From assembly GCF_031143425.1 (NCBI RefSeq), contig NC_090446.1, forward strand, positions 1,028,289,066-1,028,353,065: a DNA stretch of 64,000 nucleotides, in the 5' to 3' direction. How positions within the stretch are numbered: the first letter of the stretch is position 1; every line of letters starts with the position of its first letter. The DNA comes from Pleurodeles waltl. Taxonomy: Eukaryota > Chordata > Amphibia > Caudata > Salamandridae. A program made the translations under genes and the position numbers. The notes under the pieces were generated by a model, which saw only the letters and a list, made by a program, of their open reading frames with translations, did not search any database and was not told the DNA's origin. This document shows, in pieces, positions 12,815 to 23,200 of the stretch.

Positions 12815-13095
12815 TTTTTAGGCAGAGACGGCTTTGGGCATCCACACAAGCAAGGTATCATTGTCATCAGGAGACCGAGGGGGAACGCTAGGTGGTAGGA
12901 AATTGGTGGTTTGTTTCTGGAAGAATATGGCACAGAAATACAGTGAAAATGTGTGATTTTAGTCACTTTAGGAGGTTTGCAGGGCACTGTTGGTAAGGAG
13001 GGTGTGTGATAGATGTGAAGCACACCACCATAGACTCCCCCAGATGTCCAGTTTTCAGAATTGTCTGGGTCTGGTAGGTTTTTCCCCATGTGGCA
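12815..13095 (-). repeat. Inverted, diverged copy of the preceding ~380-bp repeat
   Basis: Read on the minus strand, this piece contains AACCTACCAGACCCAGACA, AATTTCCTACCACC and GCTTGTGTGGATGCCC in the same order as the forward repeat at about 12,470-12,715 (AACCTACCAAACC, AATTTCCTACCACT, ACTTGTGTGGATGGGCC). Forward and reverse copies therefore meet head to head around the T-run near 12,790. Confidence 0.55.
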
Positions 13096-13297
13096 GCCTA
13101 CTCAAGCCCAAAAAGTGCAGCTGTTTACTGCTGCAAGTGGGATGATACTGTGATTTAGCTAAACTCTCCTGGCCTAATTTGTAAAAACAAAAAAACTCAA
13201 CAAAATCAAATATCTTTTTGCTTGCCACTGGTGTCAAATGCTTTAGTCCGCAGGGAAGCAGAAAGACTTTTACCCATTTTTGAAGGGGTGAGGGCCT

Positions 13298-14135
13298 GGC
13301 TATGCCCATGCTCGGCAGCCCCTAGCCACTAGAGAAAATAAGTAATCCCTACTGTCTAATGGGCCCGGGTGAGGGGGCAAGGACATGCTCATGGTGGACA
13401 GTCCCCACTGTGACAAATAAAAAGTATTTCCTGGTGTCCAGTGGGCTTTCTACTACCCACTGGGGACAGGTGCTCCATCTTTGCTCCATCTGCCCCCCAT
13501 CCCTCCCCGGGGGAGGAGGGGGTGAGAAAGACTGTTTCCCTATTTTTTTTTTTTTTGTGTTGGCATGCCCTTGCTGGGCAACCATCACCGATACAAATAA
13601 AAAGAAATCCTTGGTGTCCAGTGGGCATTCTATCGCGTTGTAGGTAGCAGATGAGGGTAACTGCTCCCATCTGTCCCCCCCACCCCACCCAAGGAGACAG
13701 AAAGACTGTTCTCATTTGTGTCTGAAGGCAGGGGGCATTGGCATGCCCATTCTGGGCAGCCTCCTACTCCTCTTAAAATTACAACAAAAAATATATATAA
13801 ATCCTGGTGTCTAGCGGGCATTTTGGCCCCCTCTCCCGCAGCAGATTAGGGGTAATAAACTCACATCTGTCCCCAGGGGAGGCAGAAATAATATTCTCAG
13901 TTATGTCTGGGGGAATGTGGGGGCATTGGCATGCCCATTGTGGGCAGCCTCCTACCCATCTTTTATACAACAAAAAAAAAAATCCCGTGTGTCTAGTGGA
14001 AGATATAATAATATATATGGTAGTAAACCCCTCAATCCCCTCCCCCCCCCCTTGGTAGGGGGCTGGGTGGGGCAAAAGGACAGTTTGTGTCTTCTGGAGA
14101 GGAGGGGACTTGCATGCACATTGTGGGCAACCGCC

Positions 14136-14183
<48 letters not shown>

Positions 14184-14370
14184 AGATCACTGGGTTCTAG
14201 TATGTTTTCTGCCACCCTCCCCCCACCACCGCAGATCCCATTATGTTCTCCGGGGAGGGGCAGAAAGACTGTCTGGGGAGGGGTGGGGGGCATTAGCATG
14301 TCCATTTTGGGCAGCTCCCACCTGCATAAGTAAAAAAAAAAAATAATCCCTGGGTCTAGTGGGCTTTCCA
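13298..14370 (+). repeat. Degenerate tandem repeat, period about 178-188 bp
   Basis: A recurring block reads GGCATGCCCATTNTGGGCAGCC, then an A-rich part, TCCTGGTGTCTAGTGGGC, a C-rich run, GGGGAGGCAGAAAGACTGT and back. The GCATG-type anchor occurs at about 13,383, 13,562, 13,740, 13,928, 14,111 and 14,295, with a shorter partial unit at 13,298. The steps are 179, 178, 188, 183 and 184. Long overlapping frames through it, such as 13,952-14,602 minus, are products of the repetition and not genes. Confidence 0.8.
14141..14177. repeat. (AT)n microsatellite
   Basis: About 18 uninterrupted AT units inside one unit of the ~183-bp tandem repeat. Confidence 0.95.
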
Positions 14371-17300
14371 CCCCCTGTGGGGGCCGCTCCCCCACCTCCC
14401 CTGAAATCACCCTCCTGCGGGACTCCCCAAGCAGTGATCCACTAGAGAAGGGTACATTTGGAAAGGGAGATGCTCTCATTGCCAATGATACCTCTCTCAT
14501 CTCAATCTGAAGTAAGGTAGGACAGGACATGTGTGTTATTCTTGTAAAATAAATCAGAGCCAAATAGATTAGCATCCAGGGCTGACTATCACAGTTGTAC
14601 AATCACCAAAGCCAGGATGTTAATGACAAACTTAAAAGCAATTGTTTTTTGTTTTTTTTGCCGTAATATGATGCCTCTAGTCCCTCACACTAGATTCTAC
14701 AACGTATAAAGTGCTGCAAAGGGTCCGTATTACATAGATTATAGTGGTAAATAGCCAGTTCTACGATTACCTAAAACTGAAGATTGTTTCAAGATTAATA
14801 CCCTGCATTTGGTTGTGCAGAAAGCAAGGCAGAGGCTTAAAAGGCATATTGCTGCATCCACCTACATTTCTTGAGTACATCAAATGTACTTCCTTCATCC
14901 TGATTACAAGATATTGCTTCATTAGGAAATCTCCATTTTCCTTCCATCTATATTTATTGTGCTACTGATCCACATAACTAGAACCTTCATTTTAATCAAT
15001 AACAATGTTGAAAAGCCAGTCATCATATCAGCAAGAACTATATAACATTAAGAAATTACAAAATGGTCATCAAAACTAGTTCTTTCATTGTTGATTTTCC
15101 TGTTCAGATTCTTCAATCCAACTTTCATTCCATTAAGTATTCTTTTGGAATTATGAGTGCCTTATCTCACTACCTAGCAAATTGATGATTTTTTGTTATC
15201 AGTTTATTTATTGAATTCATGTGCCCTTCCTCATCTGTCTATCCTCATTTATACACATCACTCTCTCATTGGGCCCTCTTTCCTCCCTCACTTCCAGCCT
15301 GACTAGATTTGATTAATGACCATTAAACATTTGTCTTCCTAAAGGTTAATCAAAATCATGGTAAAATCACTTGCCATCTATTGCACTTACGACAACTCAC
15401 TTAGCTAAATATAACTATGCATTTTAGTAAAATCTAGCTTTTGTATAAATGCAGTGTTGCAAATTGTTTCCACAGCTTGTTACCAAGTTTTAACATATGT
15501 AAACAAATATTGCAGGAAGTGAGACAACGGCATAGCTATACGTTAAAACAAGCATTAGCAATGCCAACAGTTTGGTCTTTAAAAGAATATTCTATGGTAA
15601 TGTAAACCATTTCAAACAAATAGCATGGCAACGGATATGTATTTGTACGGAAGCGTAGAAATGCATAACATTAGTGAAGGTTAAAAGGTCGGTTGACAGC
15701 TGATCTGTTAAACCAGACCTGAACATTCATGTATCCTCCTAGCACGTGTGCTGCTGCCAGAGAAAACCATCAATTAGTTAGCTAAAACACTTTAAATAGA
15801 CTAACAATGTCATGCGTGTGGCCCTGAAATTTCAACCTCAGGCAGCTGGATAAACAAACTAAATCACAGCTGTGTGGAAGACAAACACGTTCTTGTGGAA
15901 ACACACAACTTATGCACAATCAAAACGTACTCCTGGCTCCCAACATGTTGGTGGAGCCAAAGTCTCTCTCAAGTGAGGCTTATACAATTGCCTGGCGACA
16001 GGTGAACTGCCAAGCAAGACTGTAAAAAAAAAAAAAAATTAAAGAGGAGGGCAAAGAACAGAGAAAGTGCAAGTCATGTATCACGGACTGAAGAAAGGAA
16101 GTGGAGCTTCAACATGCGAGAAGCAAATAAGCAAACTGGAGTAGGGGCATTACCTAATTACTTACTAAAACAAGTACGGGCAACACCAGTAAGTCTTGCC
16201 TTGTTGATTTATTGGCTCTGCTGCTGTGCAGCAATGGGGGAAAAAAAAAAAAACTGAAAATGTAAGTAAGATACTAATGGTGCATGTGGCCATGTCATTA
16301 TGCATCATGATTAAGGTTCTGTTTTCCATTTTTTATAGATTTTTTTTTTTTTTTAATAAATGAATGCAGACAGAAAGCCTTCTTCCTGCCTGCATTTATT
16401 TTTAAATAAACGTGAATAAAAACCGAAAATACAAGTTAGGCCTTCAAATACCGGTACACATTATTCAGTTAAATAGATGTGAAAATATACTTCTTTTTTT
16501 CATGAAACCCCAAATAAATCTGGATAAGTACAGATAAAATTAGAAAACATAAAAATGAATACAGAGTGACATGTAATAAGAAAATAAATACCATAAAACT
16601 AGGAGCACCAAATCATAATGTACGCATGTTCACATCATCCCGCAAACACCACATGGGTCAGTAGAATTTTTATTTATTTATTATTTAAAAAATAAAAAAC
16701 AAAAAACACGACAGGCATAGCGGAAGCAACGGTAGGGGAAAGGGGGAAGCTGAAGGGAGGGAAAGCAGCACAAAGGAAAGAGCAAGCAAACATATGCATT
16801 TTCATGGAATGTCTAATGAAAAAAAGAAAGTAGCTCCTTAAATGTGATCAGTGGAAGGATACAAGTCAGCCAATAAAAAACGGTAAATAGGTTAAATTCC
16901 TGGGGTTAGACAAGCACATGAAGAGGAATGCAAGCTATTGAAGAAGCAAGCAAGCAAATGAGTTACAATGGTAACCTATAACAGGTTTTTGGTACGGTTC
17001 ACAAGAGGGCAGGTTTTTTGGTATGATTCACAAGAGGCTTTTTCCTACAGAGAGCTCAAAAGATGTCCGATACACGAGATCTCAATACCATAATGTAAAT
17101 GTTACTGATCTTCTTGTAAACTAAATGACATTACAATTGAGTGTTTCAAGTCTCACTACTTTTGTGTAATATATATATTTTTTTTTATTTATTTTTTAAA
17201 TAATACATAAAAACTGGCCATTTAACTTGTACTGACTGGTTCGTTTTAACAACTAAATCCGACCAACAAAGGTCTCTTTACTTCTAGTGAATGAAATAAA

Positions 17301-18657
17301 ATGACTCTTGGCATCTAATCTATCAGGAGACTTTGATGAGAATGTCCATTACAGCCTTCTATCAAAACTCGAACTAGCCCATCGCATATATTAACTTAGA
17401 ATGCAAGCAGAATACAGTTCCACCTAAATGTCACAGCCTCCGTAGGTGTTGGAACCAGTCTTGTCTTCATGTTCTCCTGTTATGAAAACCATTTAAAATA
17501 CCTGGATACTTTTCCACTTGAAGACTACTTTAGAAAGATAAGTAGTCTGCTAATATATTTGCAATTATGCTTTCTTCATGGAGTTTTTTGGACCTTTTAA
17601 AAAGGTAAGTTTCAGTTTAACTAAGATTCACGTACTAAATTGCCTGGCAAAAGGAAACAGAAACGCAATTAATAATGTTCTCCCTTATTTTAATGCATAC
17701 ACCTTTTCTAACGGCATCTACAAGGATAGTTCTTGAAACTAGGCATCAGCCATGTTATCCTTTTTTTGTTTAAAAAAAAAAGTAGCAATGTGAAGTTTAA
17801 CAAACACCGTCTGTACGCACTCCTAAAGAAAGTTGAAGAATCAAATATGTAGGTTTTACTGTTCGAGTTTTAATGTCTTAAAAATATATATTTTTTAAAA
17901 AAGTTTGAGCATAATAAATAGGTCAAGTAAGATCACAGCCCAATACAGTAAGAGCTCGCCTGGTTTATGTACACCAATAACTGAATCGAAATAGTTGCAC
18001 CTGTAGCCAATAATCCACTGCTTGCACTGCCTTGCAGGTTGACGCAACCATATTCTTTTTTCTACATACTGCGTAAAGTCCCGAAACACTGCTTTCTGAT
18101 CAGAGGTCAAAACAAGCCCTACATTTCACTGGGAGCCTTTGAATCTCGCCACTTAAAACGGGCTACCCTCGTACTAGGATTGTTATAAAAAAAACAAGTA
18201 GAGTACATTAGAAACATGGGAGTTACTTCAATTCATATTCACAATGCTTCAGAGCTTATCAAAATTTGAAACGCACGAGGCATATCAAGATAAATAAAGG
18301 ACCTTTTGACTGTCAAAAAACTAAATGCATTTGCTGGGAGCACATCGTGACAATGGGAAATCTGGCCTTAGTACACGCGGGAGGGGAAAAATATCATTTG
18401 TTCAATTCTATAGCCACGGCGAGGATCCACCAGATCAATCAATTCAATCGTCCCCACTGCAAAAAACAAAAACACACACATGCAATACCTACTTTACACA
18501 GCCTCTGAATTTGTTGCGCTGCCACGAATAATGCTGCAAGTCTAATGATAATAGCTACACTGAAGCCACCACGCAAAGAATATGTACAAGATTAAGCCTT
18601 CATAAAGTGTGGCTAACTCCTGCAAATGTCCTTCCCACGTGCACTGCACCTCTCCAT
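14371..18657. other. Non-coding AT-rich stretch with homopolymer tracts
   Basis: No gene is established. Poly-A or poly-T tracts occur near 16,025, 16,240, 16,340 and 17,180. Segments near 15,545 and 16,165 share an AAAACAAGCAYTRGCAAYRCC-like motif with 10,765. An imperfect palindrome lies at about 16,352-16,408 (AATAAATGAATGCAG opposite CTGCATTTATT). A weak exon candidate at 17,895-18,110 minus is listed separately. Confidence 0.45.
17895..18110 (-). other. Weak candidate exon or gene remnant
   Basis: An open minus frame of about 71 codons with balanced composition (…SDQKAVFRDFTQYVEKR… then …GELLLYWAVILLDLF…) ends in a stop just before an AT tract. A possible acceptor (CTGATCAG) precedes it on the minus strand. 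It lies downstream of the minus-strand first exon at 20,462-20,585, so it could belong to that gene. I do not recognise the sequence, and chance is a real alternative. Confidence 0.15.
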
Positions 18658-19145
18658 TAGAGGTGGGTGAATTATTCCCTTCCGCCGGCGGAGTTTACAT
18701 TTGTGACCATATTTCGCTTGGAGCGTGGAGTTCCAGCAAAACCCGACCACCAGCCGTGTAACGGAGATTCTTTTTTTTTTTTTTTTTTTAAATAAAACGT
18801 GTGGTTCTGAAACTTAGTTGGCAAGTGCAAAAGAGAATCTTCATTCCCTACCACGATTTTCTGGCACTAGAACACCTCACTGCAAGATTTCTGAACCACG
18901 CAGTTGCGGCAGGTCACGACCGCTCATGCAGAGAAAGCCACAGCTCAAGTAGAAAATCTACTCAAGAGGCAGAAAGGAGTGTCCTCTGGTGCACAGCATG
19001 GTGCCCTTCACACTGATTTTACAGGCCGGAACTAGCTCCTGGAAGTAGAAAATCAGCGTGACATGCCCGAAATCTCCCCGCTCAGTTTTTATGCAACTCT
19101 ATGGATTTCTGCAAAGTGAAACTCCATGAGTTCCACCCACCTCTA
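18658..19145. mobile_element. Putative MITE with TAGAGGTGGGTG ends
   Basis: The left end reads TAGAGGTGGGTG and the right end, read in reverse complement, reads TAGAGGTGGGTGGAACTC, a perfect 12-bp terminal inverted repeat about 490 bp apart. TA lies at both edges. The inside is non-coding and has a T-tract at about 18,771-18,789. No transposase is present. Confidence 0.5.
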
Positions 19146-20455
19146 CTTTATGTGCCTAGCACCCAAAACAGCAAAGAAATCCTGTGACCCTACCCTGAAC
19201 CTGCTAACAACCTTGCTCCTCTACATATGGGTCCTTCAGCATACCTGCACCTCCACAAGAAAGTACCTCAAGATCCACACTTACAGAGAACTCTGCATTT
19301 CCTGCAGTCCCCGCCCCCCACAAGAGCCCAAGCAAACAGATATATAGCTAAATTGTTAATATTACCTCATGAAATAAACGTTCAAAGAAACTGAAGAAGG
19401 TAGAGAAAACGGATACATATAACTCCACCCAAGCCTACCCCGCACAGCCACTACTAACATATGTACATCAGATGTAAAGTGACATGCCACATGAAAACAC
19501 TACTTGAAACCTAATCTGTTGGGAAGCTGCACAGTGAAAATATATTTCAATTGCGGAAATTTTTCCCTCTAAAGGGAATCATGGGGTACATAAAATAAAT
19601 AACTAGGTTTACGATTATATCTACTGAACAAATGCACCATTCGGGAGCCACGATTAGTTTTCACTGTAAAAGAAATAATTTCCAATCGACTTCGACAAAT
19701 ATGGGGAAAATTCTACTACTCAAAAACTTATATGAAGCTGTAGCAACTGACTCTTTGCAGGCGTAATATTAGAAATTATTTTACAAAATCGGAACACTGT
19801 GTGCCCTAATGTGAATCAAATGGCACCTTTCGCGCAGGCCTCTCTGCAAACTACAAGCCCACGTCTCTCTGCAGAACCACAGCTCATAGGACTCAATACA
19901 GAAAAGAAGAAGACGACACAGCCACTTGTACCGATAGACCCAAATAATTTTTTCACCCCCAAACATATATGACATTTTGCAAACGGATGTATACCCTCAT
20001 ATGACCCTGTGTAAACACATGCCCAACCTCGCCCCGCGCGTTACTCCTGGCCTACTTAAACCTAAGTCCCTTTATGCTATATTGGCAGGCACCCGTGCCC
20101 CTCCCACTCCTTCTTGGGCCCCATCGACTGGCCCAGAAAACCCTGAATCCATACACATAACCGTTTTTTGCAAACCGGGAACTCTGTATTCGAGGCAGCA
20201 CCGCATTACCCCCATGTTCTTGCAAAAAACGCAGAAACACACACAAAGCCTCTTGCAATTACAATGCACAGAAGAAGACCCTCGTCAAGCCGATCAAGAC
20301 CACGGTGCAACACCAGCACTGGGTTCTGTGCGAACCTGCTCCAGGACCAACAAACCAGCCTTCTCCTACCATGACGCCATCTTACAAGACCCATGAGGAG
20401 CTCGAGGGCTTGGGCCTGGAAGGGCCGTTGCTTCACACAAACTCATTGTAGGTGC
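19146..20455. other. Non-coding stretch, probable first intron of the minus-strand gene
   Basis: It follows the splice donor at 20,456-20,461 on the minus strand. Overlapping frames on both strands at 19,977-20,436 are open by composition only. I see no repeat or gene. Confidence 0.4.
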
Positions 20456-20461
20456 ACTCAC

Positions 20462-20585
20462 CAGTGCTGACGCTGGCTCGGGGCGGCCTCGGTCCCTTCT
20501 CTACCGGGCGGCGGCTCTTCTCAGCAGCAAGCAAGGCCCCTTCACCGGAAACAGCTTCCGCGTCAGCCAATCCCTCACTCTGCAT
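20462..20585 (-). CDS. Candidate first coding exon of an unidentified minus-strand gene
   Basis: On the minus strand an ATG at 20,585-20,583 opens a frame of 41 codons plus one base, beginning MQSEGLADAEAVSGEGALLA and continuing with basic and proline-rich residues (…KSRRPVEKGPRPPRASVST). It runs into a strong splice donor, ACTG|GTGAGT, with the intron starting at 20,461. The exon is GC-rich, unlike its surroundings, and lies beside a CpG-rich promoter. The donor has phase 1. Without splicing the frame would stop about ten codons later. I do not recognise the protein, and the remaining exons are not identified in this window. Alternatively the ATG is upstream leader sequence and the exon is 5' UTR. 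Confidence 0.5.
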
Positions 20586-20682
20586 TGACGTCAATGCGCC
20601 TCGCTCTCACTGACGGCGGTTACCCCGGCAACCTTAAAGGGGAAGCTTCTAATGGCAGAACCCTGTTTGTTTTGCAGCTGTC
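20586..20682. promoter_or_regulatory. Bidirectional CpG-rich promoter with CRE and RFX X-box-like site
   Basis: Less than 100 bases separate two divergent start codons. The interval contains a full CRE, TGACGTCA (20,586-20,593), within a 16-bp palindrome GCATTGACGTCAATGC (20,582-20,597) that includes the minus-strand ATG. It also contains GTTACCCCGGCAAC (20,619-20,632), which matches the GTTRCC-N2-GGYAAC form of the RFX X-box. A CCAAT box lies at 20,567-20,571 inside the minus exon. No TATA box is evident. X-boxes are typical of ciliary gene promoters, so one or both genes may be ciliary; that is inference. Confidence 0.65.
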
Positions 20683-20865
20683 ATGGAAATAAAGAGAATA
20701 CTACCACGGCGAGTTGGATGTGAAGAAGAAGAGGAAATACAACGCATTACAAATGTTGTTGTAACAGAATTATTAAGAATACGCCAAATAATGCCTTTAG
20801 ACGCTAACTCAAAGTTAATAATCTGTCTGTTTAGGAATTCAGACGCCTTGAAATGTGAATGCTGT
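20683..20865 (+). CDS. Candidate first coding exon of an unidentified plus-strand gene
   Basis: An ATG at 20,683 opens exactly 61 codons, ending at a consensus donor, TGCTGT|GTAAGT, with the intron from 20,866 (phase 0). The peptide starts MEIKRILPRRVGCEEEEEIQ and continues with an amphipathic helical stretch (…RITNVVVTELLRIRQIMPLD…) and a cysteine-rich end (…ALKCECC). Just upstream is TTTGTTTTGCAG (ending 20,677), which could be an acceptor; in that case a 5' non-coding exon lies further upstream. Composition and splice signals look like a real host exon, in contrast to the repeats around it. I do not recognise the family. The next exons would lie beyond the large transposon stack, and I could not find them. 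Confidence 0.6.
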
Positions 20866-21085
20866 GTAAGTGCTGAGATGTATATGTCAGCGCGCAAACC
20901 ATCTTTAGTGACCATGCCAGTGCAGGCGTGGTGGGGACTGGGAGCGGTGTAATCCCCTATGCGACTTTGGTGCTCCCCGTTTTGGGCTCGTCACTAATAC
21001 ATTAAAAGCAAGTTCAATATTCAGGACTAAACGTTCCCAGTACGAATGACAGACACATAAATTATTAGGCAAAAATAAGGAATTA

Positions 21086-21154
21086 TGGGCCAGATGTAGC
21101 AAAGGTTTTTCCCCATTCTGTGTCTATGGGAAAAAGTGTTTGTACATATGGCCC
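21086..21154. mobile_element. 69-bp MITE relic with GGGCCAGATGTA ends
   Basis: It starts GGGCCAGATGTA and ends TACATATGGCCC, an inverted match of 11 of 12 bases, with TAT on both sides. The same terminal sequence bounds the 714-bp palindrome-rich MITE at 46,726-47,439, so it is probably an internal-deletion derivative of that family. Confidence 0.55.
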
Positions 21155-21359
21155 TATGTCATCAAAAGGTTTAGAAGGAAAGGCGTACAAATGGTTAAGT
21201 ACAAAGAACACTGTTGGACCTGGCCCTTTTTGCATGGTCATCCCCAAACTTTTTGCTTCCTTCCTCCTATTTTTCCTGACCTGTTTTTGTTGGCATTTGA
21301 ACTCTGAGCATTTTACCACTGCTAACCAGTGCTAAAGTGCATATGCTCTCTGTGTAAAT

Positions 21360-22351
21360 GGAGGGGGGTGGCTAACTGCCCAAGATGGCGGTCGTCTGAT
21401 AGTGGAGCTCCCAGTCCGGGCCCGCCAAAATCATGTGAATCCGTACTGAGTTGGGGTCATCCATAAGGAAGAGACCAACAGATAGTCGGGGTCGAAAGCC
21501 GAGCACCCACTGAACCGTCGGCGACCACCCTATCGGCGCTGTGTGTGCACAACGGGGCCTGATCAGAAGCCGGGCCTGGCGAACGAGGAGACGCGCCTGG
21601 ACGCAGCAGCTGTCCGATCGGAGGCACATCGCGGGGAGTGGAGGACGTGGCAAAGACACAGCGGTAAGAGGCGCTGGACGGAAGGGTCTAGGGGGCAGAG
21701 CCGAGGCCTCCATTGTTCCCGAACCCACCCTTCCCCAGTTGCGCGATGCACACACCGAGAGCCAGGATGCGGACGCGGCCAGGGCCTTTGCGGAGCTGGG
21801 CCCAATAGGAAGAAAAACAAAGCCAGATACAAGATTCGCCGGACCGGCGAATTGACCCGGTGAGTGGGGCTTGCCGAAAATACAGCCGCGGACAATCCTA
21901 GAAGTGGGAGTCTGGGCTGCGACACTACGGCCTGCTTTGCGCTAGAAGCTGGGACCCCCTCCACTTATGGGGTAACATGCACTACGAAACATGGCACAAA
22001 GATAACGTGTGAGGAAGAAGAGGCACTGGTGTCCTCACCGGCTAAAGAACAAATCAAGAGGTGAAACGCAGAGACCTAGCTCCGATTTTATAAATGGCAA
22101 AGTCACACATCCCACGTAACAGCGCACCTAACAATATGCGAAGGTCATGGGGCTAAAACCAGATGAGGACCAGAACCAGTGATAACTCCTACGTGCCTTT
22201 TTCTTAACCTGAGTTTCCCACCAAAAAGGTAGTGTATAGACTGAGATTTTGGGGATAGTGACGCTACTGGGTGAAAAACGCACTATGAGCGGGAAGTGAG
22301 TCGGAAGGCGCTGACTGCCCTGGATCGGTCACACGACATATAGACCAGAGT
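21360..22351 (+). promoter_or_regulatory. L1 5' UTR with YY1-like motif
   Basis: A GC-rich, roughly 990-base leader ahead of ORF1. Near its start is CAAGATGGCGG (about 21,380-21,390), the YY1-type site that positions transcription in mammalian L1. Functional equivalence here is inferred. Frames on both strands in 21,372-21,964 are compositional. Confidence 0.6.
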
Positions 22352-23200
22352 ATGGGCCGCACCAAGGGCAAACATCTTGAAGGTGTGGAGACTTCGGCCT
22401 CTGGAAATATGATGTCGGCCCCCCCAGCAGACAGCCCGATGGATAAACTGGATGTCATTCTACAAGAAATTAGGGAATCGAGACAGGCGATAGAACAGAG
22501 ACAGGGCTCTATCACAATGGAATTGAGTATCCTCAAAGATGATTAAAAAAAACTAGCAGACAGACGAAAGCAGACGGAATCAAACGTAACTGATATCCTC
22601 CCTGCCCACAAGGAAAATAAAAATGCTATTGAACAATTGCAACAACAAGTAGAAACCTTGCAGGAGAGAGTCGAGGACGCAGAAGGACAATCCCGCCAAA
22701 ATAACGTCCACATAATTGGCCTCCCGGAAGGGAAAAAAGGACAAAACCCCACACAATACATGGAAGACTGGCTGAAAACAATAGCAAAAACTAGATTATC
22801 AACCCACTTTACAATTGAAAGAGCGCATCGGATACCTGGCAATAAGCCCCAACCAGGGGCGCCGCCGAGACCCCTGATAGCCGGAGTACTGAACTACAGA
22901 GATCGTGATACCCTTCTACAAATGGCGAGAGAAGCAGAACCTGTCATCGTAGATAATACTAGAGTTTCCCTATTTCCAGACTACACACTAGCAGCCCAGA
23001 GACGTAGAGCTTCCTTCCAATCTGTAAAAAAGAAGCTTAGAGCGGAAGGACTTCCATATGCCTTACTGTTTCCGGCCCAATTATGAATCACTTATAATCA
23101 AAAAGCACACTTCTTCGATACACCAGAGTTAGTACGCGACTGGCTAGACATGACCTTCCACACCCAGGACATAAGGGGCAAGATGACACCCTATCATTGA
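22352..23200 (+). pseudogene. L1 ORF1 (RNA-binding chaperone), two nonsense codons
   Basis: A 283-codon frame from ATG 22,352 to TGA 23,198-23,200, with in-frame stops at 22,544-22,546 (TAA) and 23,084-23,086 (TGA, probably from CGA). In order it holds a charged coiled-coil part (residues about 30-110, …IEQLQQQVETLQERVEDAEG…), an RRM-like part opening NNVHIIGLPEG and containing ERAHRIPG, and a C-terminal part with …YALLFPAQL…. These are the hallmarks of L1 ORF1p, which trimerises and coats L1 RNA. No frameshift is seen, so decay is mild. Confidence 0.9.

Noticed and set aside
14141..14177. Possible promoter TATA region
   Set aside because: It is a simple (AT)n microsatellite inside a tandem repeat, with no gene nearby.
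13952..14602. 216-codon minus frame
   Set aside because: It lies across the ~183-bp tandem repeat and the (AT)n tract, including a run of alternating Tyr-Ile codons. It is a product of repeat composition.
21372..21964. Several 100-130-codon frames on both strands
   Set aside because: They belong to the GC-rich L1 5' UTR. None has a conserved domain.
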